Assembly (NCBI RefSeq): GCF_964340395.1
Contig: NC_135553.1
Span: 7,967,001-8,031,000 of the forward strand
DNA from: Glandiceps talaboti
Taxonomy: Eukaryota; Hemichordata; Enteropneusta; Spengelidae
Reading direction: 5' to 3'
Length of the DNA stretch: 64,000 nucleotides
Below the pieces are notes generated by a model, which was not told the DNA's origin, did no database searches, and saw nothing but the letters and a program-made list of their open reading frames with translations. This document shows, piece after piece, positions 14,001 to 23,500 of this stretch. Within the stretch, counting starts at the first letter, position 1, and each line of letters begins with the position of its first letter. The translations under genes were made by a program, and so were the position numbers.

Positions 14001-14140
14001 TGACACACATGTAGTTGCTGCATGTAGTTTAGGGGTAACCTTTGTTATGTCAGAAGTAGCTCTTGCCTAATCCTGTCAACATTGATACTTACCAGGGAGA
14101 TGATTCTGAGGAAAGGAAAACAGTCGAGGAAAAAATTCAT
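5677..14140 (-). CDS. FDXR: NADPH:adrenodoxin/ferredoxin oxidoreductase, mitochondrial
   Basis: The enzyme passes electrons from NADPH through FAD to mitochondrial ferredoxins, feeding P450 steroid hydroxylation and Fe-S cluster assembly. Spliced exons (complement): 13246-13391, 13014-13109, 12013-12135, 11103-11216, 9930-10031, 9032-9224, 8113-8312, 7115-7286, 6418-6594, 5677-5807; all junctions are GT-AG with compatible phases. Motifs in order: [12 protein letters not shown] (FAD Rossmann), [48 protein letters not shown] (NADP site), [51 protein letters not shown] (C-terminal FAD contact), and the tail [20 protein letters not shown]. The product is about 485-495 residues; human FDXR has 491. 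The first exon is tentative: ATG at 14138-14140 with a donor after 14093 gives [16 protein letters not shown], but this joins in phase only to an internal acceptor near 13350, not to the better one at 13392. Confidence 0.95.
6418..6594 (-). CDS. FDXR: FDXR exon ([16 protein letters not shown])
   Basis: 177 nt, acceptor AATGTAG, ends phase 1 (AAA G|GTGAGT). It carries the C-terminal FAD/NADP contact block [20 protein letters not shown]. Confidence 0.95.
7115..7286 (-). CDS. FDXR: FDXR exon (SIGYKSR..GVIPN)
   Basis: 172 nt, acceptor TGTCCTCAG, ends phase 1 (AAA G|GTAACG). It encodes [20 protein letters not shown] and [19 protein letters not shown]. Confidence 0.95.
7815..7847. repeat. Perfect hairpin (14-bp arms, 5-base loop)
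   Basis: AACCATAGACCCTA, loop TCGTG, TAGGGTCTATGGTT in an FDXR intron. Related CATAGAC...GTCTATG pieces occur at 19105-19125 and CATAGACCCTA at 31371-31381 in the B9D1 intron. Confidence 0.9.
7908..8056. repeat. Poly(C) plus (CA)n microsatellite
   Basis: A 16-base C tract, a (CCA)n stretch, mixed CACG/CACA units, then pure (CA)n. It lies in the FDXR intron only 56 bases from the donor of the 8113-8312 exon. Confidence 0.97.
8113..8312 (-). CDS. FDXR: FDXR exon ([18 protein letters not shown])
   Basis: 200 nt, starts with two bases after TTTTTAG and ends phase 0 at CAG|GTCAGT. It encodes [18 protein letters not shown] and [20 protein letters not shown] followed by [12 protein letters not shown]. 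Confidence 0.95.
8402..8620 (-). mobile_element. SINE-like retroposon with (ATT)n tail
   Basis: On the - strand the element ends GTGGGAAAGCACTATATGAG followed by AACCCAACATT and an (ATT)n tail at 8402-8424. Upstream are AGCGCTTTGAGCACGGTGTG and CTCCCTGGGGAG-type blocks. The same GGGAAAG(T/C)GCTATATA tail with trinucleotide repeats recurs on the + strand near 16720. The family name is not certain. Confidence 0.6.
9032..9224 (-). CDS. FDXR: FDXR exon ([19 protein letters not shown])
   Basis: 193 nt, ends in phase 1 (CCA A|GTGAGT). [20 protein letters not shown] contains the paired arginines that contact the 2'-phosphate of NADPH in the vertebrate enzyme. Confidence 0.95.
9634..9654. repeat. 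Poly(C) tract
   Basis: CCCCCT followed by about 15 C in an FDXR intron. Confidence 0.9.
9930..10031 (-). CDS. FDXR: FDXR exon with NADP-binding motif
   Basis: 34 codons, donor [29 protein letters not shown] carries the GxGNVALD NADP-binding motif; the second Gly-x-Gly position is kept (human GQGNVALDVARILL). Confidence 0.95.
10092..10557. mobile_element. Fold-back MITE, copy 1 (FDXR intron)
   Basis: About 466 bp with long terminal inverted repeats, flanked by TA on both sides. The left end begins AAGGGGGATG; the right end, reverse-complemented, begins AAAGGGGTATGACACTCCAG. Inside, GTCAAGTTGATCTTGTGCC (left arm) mirrors GGCACAAGATCAACTTGATG (right arm). A shorter sister copy lies at 27229-27561. 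No coding capacity. The TA flanks suggest a Tc1/mariner-like source (inference). Confidence 0.85.
11103..11216 (-). CDS. FDXR: FDXR exon ([16 protein letters not shown])
   Basis: 38 codons between CAG|AGT and [29 protein letters not shown] then [18 protein letters not shown] is strongly conserved in the family. Confidence 0.95.
12013..12135 (-). CDS. FDXR: FDXR exon ([19 protein letters not shown])
   Basis: 41 codons, phase 0 at both ends, acceptor TTTTTCTTTAG and donor CTG|GTAAGT. It begins [12 protein letters not shown] and continues to [20 protein letters not shown], matching the vertebrate [20 protein letters not shown] segment. Confidence 0.95.
12205..12480. repeat. Dispersed repeat, copy 1
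   Basis: Shares CTGGTCCTTTTGAAAT, TTTCAAG-rich stretches, CAATCTTTTA/AAATCTTTTA and the following TTAATTT...ATGTCAT-like sequence with 49905-50120. Partial internal palindromes (TTTTCAAGAAA) suggest a transposon origin. Confidence 0.6.
13014..13109 (-). CDS. FDXR: FDXR exon ([14 protein letters not shown] block)
   Basis: 32 codons, phase 0 at both ends, donor AAG|GTACTT. It encodes [20 protein letters not shown] and [12 protein letters not shown], close to the FAD-cofactor segment of vertebrate FDXR. Confidence 0.95.
13246..13391 (-). CDS. FDXR: FDXR exon with FAD-binding Rossmann motif
   Basis: Acceptor TATATTTTCCAG at 13392-13393, donor AAG|GTAATT. It encodes 48 codons ending [19 protein letters not shown] then ILK. 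VGSGPAG is the dinucleotide-binding glycine motif at the start of the mature enzyme. The leading residues ([19 protein letters not shown]) are basic and free of acidic residues, as expected for a mitochondrial presequence. Confidence 0.9.
13810..13837. repeat. 28-bp perfect palindrome
   Basis: Centred on ATGCAT at 13823/13824, with arms TAATACATCCATG and its complement. It lies in the first FDXR intron, about 700 bp from the B9D1 start. Confidence 0.9.
14093..14140 (-). CDS. FDXR: FDXR candidate first exon (presequence)
   Basis: ATG at 14138-14140 opens 16 codons ending at a strong donor CTG|GTAAGT. The peptide is short and hydrophobic with one Arg, as an organelle presequence might be. Its phase 0 end does not fit the acceptor at 13392-13393, which needs one carried base. 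It fits an alternative acceptor (TTCATTTCCAAG) that would open the next exon at the codons for [10 protein letters not shown] different, unseen first exon is possible. Confidence 0.35.
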
Positions 14141-14510
14141 GTTCGTATAGAAACGATTCTGACAATCATGGTCAGTATCGCGTCCCGTTCCTGCATCGAC
14201 TGTAGGTTACAAGGTAGCGGCACTACTAGAATTAAATATGCGCTTTTCTCACCATGTCTATATGCTTTACTTCCTGTCATCAGGTATCGACACTTCCCGT
14301 ACACGTGAGATGCCATTATTGTCTATAGGCAATAAAGCCTAAGCCTAAACGAGGGAGGGTTTTGGTGTTGTGATGTCCTAGGTTCATTCAGCGTCGTCAG
14401 CTGCATGGAATTAGGGTCAGGTCATGTCAGGTCGTTCATTTGTTCAATTTGATTGGACGAAAGGTATCCTCGCGCATGGAACGACGGGAAATATTTTCGA
14501 GTTCAGTAAA
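14141..14510. promoter_or_regulatory. Putative bidirectional FDXR/B9D1 promoter
   Basis: About 370 bp separate the candidate FDXR start codon (- strand) from the B9D1 start codon (+ strand). The stretch is richer in CpG than the surrounding gene bodies (for example TATCGCGTCCCG at about 14177 and CTCGCGCATGGAACGACGGG at about 14469), as an unmethylated promoter island would be. No convincing TATA box or RFX X-box was found. Confidence 0.6.
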
Positions 14511-14570
14511 ATGGCGTCGAATCCGTCTGTGTTTCTCTTGATGATGAACGGTCAAATCGAAACTGGGGAC
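14511..14570 (+). CDS. B9D1: B9D1 exon 1
   Basis: 20 codons, [20 protein letters not shown], then donor GAC|GTGAGT. The human equivalent is [20 protein letters not shown]. Confidence 0.95.
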
Positions 14571-17500
14571 GTGAGTATTCGTCATTTTACTGTTTTTGTG
14601 CTTTTGCCGCTAAAATTAATTAACATCCTAGCAGCTGCTGTTATTTAGTCACTGTTTATGTGCATTGATTCTTTTCGTCAACCCCAGTCAGGGCTGGCCC
14701 AAAACATAAACAAATCTGTAGACTAACTCGTCATACCTGTACCATAGAGTTGCCAATAACAACCTGTTAAACCAGTGAGTGATTTTAGTGCACACCTGAC
14801 CATTTCAAACCCTCTATCATACGAACACTCGCACTCTGTCGAAGTCTTGAAAGATAATGTACTAACAACCCACTGTTACAGTGGCACTACAAAAAAACCC
14901 CCAAAATTAAAAAAAGACGTTACAAAAAATATGTATACAGCAGAGTTCACCACTAATTGATTTTTTTTATTTTATATATTTATGAATTAAAGTTCCCAGG
15001 TTTTGATGATGACCTTTATGTTAAATTCAACTATGTTTATGGCCAAGACTGGGTCATGACAGCGGTGAGTAGCAAGTTTCACTATATATTATCTTGACAA
15101 GAGTATGAACATCTGTGTCACTGTCACAATGATCCTTAGATGTGGGAGTCAAACAGATTACAACAGTTTACATATTGCCTCCTTTTATTCTCTTTCACAA
15201 AAAACTCAAAAAAACATACCAAGCATGATATTGGAGACAGATTTCATACATGTATTTTGCTGTTATTAAATGTGATACAAGGAAATCAAATGAAATTCAG
15301 ATACAGTATTATTATATATGTACATTTTGTATATATGTGTGTGTGTACGGTGACAAACCTAATATCACAATACATGTACATTGTATGTTGTACAAATGTA
15401 TAGAATATGTTTATAACATTAAATTGTTTGTACTGAAAGACAACATATACCTGTATACACCATTGATGTTTTGTGATGTTTTAAACAGGGTTTGGAGGAA
15501 GGAACTTCTCAAACAAGCAAAAAAAGCAAAGATGATAGAAGGCTGTATACATGGAATTTTCCCCTTGATGTCACTTTCAAAAGTACTAATCCATTTGGAT
15601 GTAAGTATCTTTACTTGTATTTCTCCTTGTATTCTAGTGTAATACAGCATGGTAAGACATGCTTAACACACAGCTTTCATTAAATCTTTATCAGGAGGAG
15701 GTTTTTTAGATGTCAACAAACTATACACAGTGGCAAGAGGCCACTGCATTTATAAACCTTCAGTATGTGGAGGGTTTGAGGATGAGGTTTGCCGCCCTCT
15801 CACCAATCCCTCTCAGCTAATTTAGTTTTTATTTTAACAAAGTAAGAACATGTACATGTGGTGTTAAGGGACATACAATGTACATGTACATGTACCGTAC
15901 ATGTATGTCTGGTCGACCAGGAAAAAATGCAAAATTGACATGGATGACAGAATTTTTCGAATTAGCCTGAAAGATCCAGTCATTGTTTCAGCTTAGGTAG
16001 CCAGTGTTTACATATATGCAGATCAACAACTGGATCATTCAGACTAGATTTGAAGCAAGCCAAACTTGTAAATAGCAAACACATTTCAATTTAACTATGC
16101 TTCCAATATGTAAATCATAGAAAACTTCAAACAATTGAATTCACTTACTGATGTTACATATATCGTAACTGTGAATCATATTATAACTCTAGAGCAAATT
16201 ATAGGCATTTCTTTACTGATAAACTTCTTTCATTAATTTTTCAGGGCCACAGTTGGTAATAAATGTACATGGTCAAGATGTATTTGGAACTGCAGTTGTG
16301 AGAGGTTATGGTGCTGTCCATGTACCTATTTCACCTGGAAGGTATGTAAAGTATTTATAATTACAGGTACTAGTATGTGACACACACTGTTTTCATACTT
16401 GCAAAACTTTGTGACTGTGTAAACATGTGACATGTCACGAAAGCTGAGTTTTTCTAAAGTCAATACCATTTAGCATACACTCTCATCCATTTCACCAATA
16501 ATTGAATACTTGGGGTAATGCATAGGATGATTGAGATGATTCGATCACTTTCATATCTAACATTGCTTTAACTTTACAATGAACAACTTCTCGCTAGCAA
16601 ATGGCAGGGGATATGGTTTAGATCTAATTGGGTCCTTGTTAACTTTGTGACGTGTAAACTTTCATATATTATTGTTCTCATGGCAGCAGGAGTTTTTTGA
16701 AAGTCTGTCCATGTTTGAGCAGTTGGGAAAGTGCTATATAAAAATGATTAGTAGTAGTAGTAGTATATTTTCTGATGTTAATGTAACTCGTAGTTGAAAC
16801 TATTATTCTATGATATTTGTTTTCATGATTGATGTACATATCTGTATAAATTGCATACTGTACATTATCCTCTCAGTCTGACCTGTGTGTCTCACTGTCA
16901 GGAATTTTCTTGCTCGAAATGTTTCATTATCATTGTTTAGCTGATACAAATAGTGGATGTTGTAATCTAGGGCATTTTCTGAACAGTGAAAAAAAAAAAC
17001 GGTAGCACCTGTTGCTGAACAGTAATAAAAGAACATTTTGTAAACTTTATGTATTTTTCTTGCAGACATGTTAGAATTGTTCCATTATTCGTCCCAGAAT
17101 CATCATCACATTTCCAAAAATTCACAAGGTAGGAATATTTCTAAACTATATAGTGTTTACCCACAATGATACATGTACTAAGCACCAACGTGGACTTTCA
17201 TTTTTAACATGATACATGTCTCTTCAAGGCTACTCATTCATGAAAGACAGCTTTCACCGAGATTCTTATATAAATGATATTGTCACAAACCATTCTATTC
17301 TAACTTATGTATTTCAAGGAGACTTAGCCTTTCTTAGAAGGGTTATTAAACTGTAATCTCTGAATAAGAAATGTTGTGTTATACAGCTGACCCTTTGTAC
17401 CTTTATGTTACACATGGAAATTTGATGCATTTTTTACGTAACCATGGTATAAATTGATTGCAAAATAAATTGCCTTTAATACTTTTCCTAGATATTTTTC

Positions 17501-20500
17501 AGTAGGAATTCTTTTTCAGAAATTTTTCTTTATAACTCAATACAAAAAGAAAATTGGGATTGTGATACTGCTGTTGCACTGATCAAATTTACAAATTTGA
17601 ATGTCTAATTCCCCAATATTTACATGTCATGATGTTGGAAAGAGCCCTCTGTGGCAACTTTTACAAGGCATAGTATGAAGAATTTATGATGACGTTCAAC
17701 ATTGTGGTACTCGTATAAGTATCATCCAACTTTCAAAACGTTTATTCAAATGAATTTTTGTGGCTGTATTTCTTTTTGGGTAGATCGCTATCTTTTCTTT
17801 TGATAATATAATTCAAAGGGGTGAAGATAATTGAAAATTATTAAATTGATAGAAATTGAATTTATTGGTACAAATGTATAGTGTCAATTTCAATTTGTCG
17901 TGATGCTTCCACATTTGATCTTTGTCATATATGAAATCCCATGTCTATTTCTAGTTGGCTAATGAGCAGAAGACCAGAATTCAGAGACCACAATATAGTT
18001 GCTAAAGGAGAAGGAAGAGAAGGTATGTATAGAACAATGTACATGTACATTGTATATTGTATGAATTCAGAGATCAAACAAACATGCATATCTTACATTT
18101 CATCTCTACCTGTACCCATGCAGTTCAACATGCTGAGACTTGTGGATCAATGTTACCAGCAGATAATCTCTGGTACATGTACATGTAAACATGTGTCCAT
18201 GGTTTTATAAATATTCATTAATTTATTTTAACACCTTAAGTCCTGTCCTGTTAATCTCGGATTATCCTTACTGGAATCATCCAGTCCAACCTGAAGTATT
18301 TGCCAGTATAGTTGGAGGAGCCAGACTACTGCTGTCAGCCAATCACATATGAAAAGCAGGAAGTAGAAAGAAAAGTAATCTTGTTCCTGAGGAACCCTAT
18401 ACAATGTATTAACAAAGATAGGAAATGTAAAAGGACAGACTTTCCTGTATATTTAGTTATAAATTATGAAGGCTTCCTGTTGAAAAGGTCTAGGATAAAT
18501 AATTACTATTTTATACTGCCCTAGACAAAGACACTGTCAGTGTTACAGTAATCTCTTAGGGAATCAATTCTACCTAGAAGATATGACAGCACTTTTTAAT
18601 AATATAACTACCAATTTCTTTATTCACTGCCAAAACTCTGATGAATCCAACCAAGGTTAATGAAGTTACAGTATTATGTATGCAAGACATAAATATTTCA
18701 TGGTGTACAGATACATTAACATGTATGTGCTTGTTATCATTCTGTCACAACTATTCATTCTCATATGGAAGCTTGTTCCCTCACTGAGACAAATTCAAAA
18801 GGAAAATGATTTCTTCAGAGTTACCGTAATGTAATTGGAAGTGTGGTTAAACTATACACAGAATGTTCTGTGTCATTGATGCCCCTTCAACAGATAATTG
18901 GGAAAGTGACCTTGACTTTTGATATAAATGTCAAATTACAGTATACTGTGTGCCTATATTTTTAGCACATAGCCTTAAACTAGTCTGTTGTTGTCAGATA
19001 TCATTTGTCATATTACTGGTACATGTAAGTATAATCTTGATTAAAGTACAAAAGTAAAATTATTCTCCTGTGATATGGTATGTATACAAAATATATGTTT
19101 ACAGCATAGACGTGGAGGGTCTATGTTTACAGTTAATTCTTCCATAGTGAATTTAAAAAATGTCAGATCGAACATTTGATGACGATTTATTTGTATATAT
19201 GTACCTGTACGTCTATATAGAATTCTGAAATGAAAAGTCCAGTCAGAATTGTACAGTTACAAAGAGTGTCAAGACAAAGAGATTGTGGTAAATATGATGT
19301 CATCACCAGAGTTTCCCCCCATAATCCATTGCAGGAAATGTCCAGAATGGGGTTTGGATGCATATCAAGTGCAGCAGGTTATTTTTTTTATTTACGAGAT
19401 ATCAAAGTTGAATAAGTGACCGGGTTGCTATTTTGTCACCAAAAATCATATTTAAGTTGATAGCAGTAATCAGTACAAGTGTACTAAATGCAAAAATAAG
19501 TCTGACTAGACTTTATCTTTAATTAGGATGGTGATGTGAAAATTGTAAGGTGCAGGATGCAGGTCAGTAGCTGCTGTCATCTGTCACCTAATCCTTTACA
19601 TGTGATATCTAGATCATGAAAAAACAGTGTAATCTTGTATGTACTGCAATATCATTTACATATAGACAGTCTACCTGACAAATTATCAACACTGAAAGAA
19701 CATCCAATCAGTGGATGAGGTGTAAGTCCAGTCACCATCAAGTGTTTGCTCTGTGTTGATAACATTGAATGTTTGTTTGATGTAATGAAAGGCCTGTCTT
19801 AATGTTTGTTCGTTGTTGATGACCAAGAAAAGTTAAGAGGCAAGATAAATTTACTGGCAACATGATGTAACTCACTTTGAAGAGAAATCAAATTTTTTAT
19901 CAAGTTAAACATTTGCCTTAAAATTGTTGGAAAAAATCCTAACATGATTATATGTACCGGTAGGTGACGTTCCATTAATGTTACTTTCAGGACATGATAT
20001 ATCATGCTAACTTTAAGAGCTCTTTCCTAAAATATTGTACAATGTTGTTTGATTTGCTTTTGTTGAAAACGTCATATTAAGAAACAATGTTGTATGTTGG
20101 TGATATTTCAACCCAGTCAGTTTTAGGATATACATCATATTGACTTTGAGGGCTCTTTTTTGTAGTACTGTACTCTAACAGTGTAATTTGATTTGTCTAT
20201 GTTGAAAACAAATCAAGGTAAATTGGGGATATTTAACCATGTCAGTTCGTAGACATACATCATTGTCAAACCAAACTCTTTCCTAAATAATACTGTACAA
20301 TGTAATTTGATTTGCTTTTGTTGAAAACGTAATATGAAGATATGTTGGAATGTTTCAAAAGTGTCAAATTGAGGATATATATCGTAGCAGCTTTAAGAGC
20401 TCTTTCCATATATACTTTATAATGCAATTTGATTTCTCTTTAATAGTTGAAAATATAATTTGAAGTTATGTCGGTAATGTTTCCACCATGTCAGTTTTAG

Positions 20501-23500
20501 GACATACATCATGTTGGCTTTATAGATAACTCTTTTCCTGCAATACTGTAACATAACAATGAAATATGATTTGCGTATATATTGAAAGCTTTCCTAATAC
20601 GAAGGTAAATTTGTCTTGTTTAACTCTCATGGACATACATCATTGTCAAACTTTAACAAGCTCTTTCTTTAAAATACAAAATGTACTGTACGTACAATGT
20701 AATTTGATTTGTTTTTGTTGAACACGTAATATGAAGATATACATGTATTGGTGCATAGGGCTTCAATCGTGTCAATTTTAGGACATACATTGTGTCGAGT
20801 TAAGGAACTCTTTTCTGCGATACTGTACACAGTGATTTAATTTGTCTTTGTTGAAAACATACCTAATATGAAGGTATGTTGTTGATATTTAAGTATGTCA
20901 CTTTGAGGACATACATCACCTTGACTTTTGAGAGCTCTTTCCTACTAGACTGTTCAATGAAATTCCATTTGCCTTTGTTGAAAGCATCCTGGCAAATGAG
21001 AAAATTGATGGAATTCAGTTTTTATTGTACATGTAGGAATCAATTAAATGGATCAGATATACAAGGAGTACATTAACGCAGTAACATGTAGTTTAGCTAA
21101 ATGATACATTTGTGGATTAACGTTGGCAGCTATTAGCATCAAACTTTGACTCCTTGTCCTTGCACTTTACATTCTGAGTGGGTCGAATATATTTTATACA
21201 TTTGTAGTCCTATTCACATATGGTGTCCATTTGTCACAGGTAATCTTTGATGACAACAATCAGTCAATTAATACTAGCTAGATTCATGTGTCTACTTAGT
21301 TTAGTATCCATTTAGGACTTGTGGTGTCGGGTAGATTTGATCACATTCTTGCACTCATACCTTCCTCTTACTTTTAATTGCATGGTTGTTTCTTTTTCTC
21401 CTGACCAATATAGAAAAAAAAAGACTGCCAATAACTATTCATTCAATTTATAGAGTGGTGCAAGTTGAGTTTGTAAGGTTTTTGACTCCGTGATTTTAAA
21501 CTATTCTAAATGTTAATGTTGATGGATGTCTTCCATGAAATTGGGAATCGTCAACTGACATTGCTTGTGTAGTTGATGGCATTTATAGAGGTTTCCTTGA
21601 AAACAGACAACCGGTAAAAATACCAGCAATCATTAATGTGCTGCAAGCTGAATTTATGAGTTTTTTTGCTCAATTAAACTCTTCTAACTCTTAATGTTGA
21701 TGCATGCCTTTGGTGACATTAGGAATTGCTTACTGACATTGCTAATACTACAATGTATAGTTCCTTGTAAAAAAAGACTGCCAATAAATATACCTTCAAT
21801 CTGTAAAGTGCTACAAGCTGATTTTATGAGTTTTTTTCACTCGGGTGAATTACATGTATTGCATTGTTAGTGCAGTTGGTGGCTCGATAGTGGTTGCCTT
21901 GACATTATACATGTATACATATATACACGCATATGTACACTCAATGTCATTACTTGGGTTATTTAAAGGGGTGCATACTGAGTTAATAAGCTTTTTTACC
22001 CCAGTGAAAATACTGAATAAAACCTCAAACTATGTTGATGCATGCATGACATTAAAATTGTCTTCTGGCATTGTTAGAACAGTTGATTGCATTGCAGGGA
22101 TTTTCTGGACATTTCAATCTGTATAGAATAATTTACGTCATTGGATTATTTATATTTCCAGGTTTGATTTCAGTCAATTTGCAACTGATATGAAGTTAGG
22201 TATGCTTCAGTAAATAGAATACTGTGAGTACATGTACCTCAATGTAGTAAATATTACACCCAAGAAACATACAAATTCGGCTACTGACCCTTAGTACTGG
22301 GTTTGAGTTCCACCAAAAGCAAGAAAGAAGGTGAAGTACATTTGTATACATCATTTTACATGTAAACATGTAAACTCTATGATTGAATGATTCAGGTTGA
22401 ATACTACAGATTCTTTTTTAAACAGTAAAAATTACCCACAAATGATACATAAAATCTGCTTGTACCCGATATATTATTATTACTACAAATGTATGCCAGT
22501 GTCTGCTCACATGTTAAACAGAAATGTACATGTTGCTAAATACAAAAATGTACAATGTACATTTCACAAACTCCCAATATGAAAGTGTACAATCATGTAG
22601 CTTCATACTTCCATTCGTATACATATACTATTAGTAAATGTAACATGTTACAAGTACCCATTTATTTCAGATATACATTTGTGATACATGTATGTCTTTA
22701 GCTATTTCATTGCTACAGATCACCATATCATGTGTATTTCGTTAATCTTATAAGTACATTTCATCACATTTTGACAGAAAAAATGATCAAATGGTTCATG
22801 AATCATGAGAGCTATTCCCATAAGCTACATGTATATGACATGGAGATATATAAATGTACCTTTTTTGATGGATTTCTATCAAAAACTAAATCAAATGTTG
22901 GAATAGCACAATATTGCAGCTTTGATTGCATCAAGAGTTTATATGTAATATAATCCATGAACATTTACCATCCAATGTAGTTTGTGTGTACCGCAGTCAA
23001 ATCAGAATTGCTTTTCATTTGCATTGTCATAATTAGATTGCTTTTCCATAAAATACATCATTTTGTACTCAGTATCTTGTGATTGTTCATTTGTACATTC
23101 ATGACATATAAGGTAGACAGGAAATTGGCCCTATATGTACACACGTTTCAAGTCTTGAAAATGTTTCAATCAACACGTTGTACAATAGACAGCGATATAT
23201 TCATATCCTGCATCTATACAATATGAAGGCATTGATAGCAAATGTTGGCAGGAAATGAAAACCATGTGCAGAGATTATAAAGTGGAATTAATGTAATATA
23301 TACAATGTAGTGTGATCAGAGATTTTCAATATATATAACAGATACAATTTTGTATAATTTTGAATATTATAAGAACTTATGAAATCGATTTTCAGCATTA
23401 TTGAACTTATCATAGTATTTTAAACATGGTACGATGAGTGTCTGTCTGTCTCTGTCTGTCTGTCTGTCTGTCTGTCTATGCATATGTATAGATGTGTATG

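Noticed and set aside
14020-14510. RFX X-box for B9D1
   Set aside because: Half-sites such as GGTAAC occur, but no correctly spaced pair was found.
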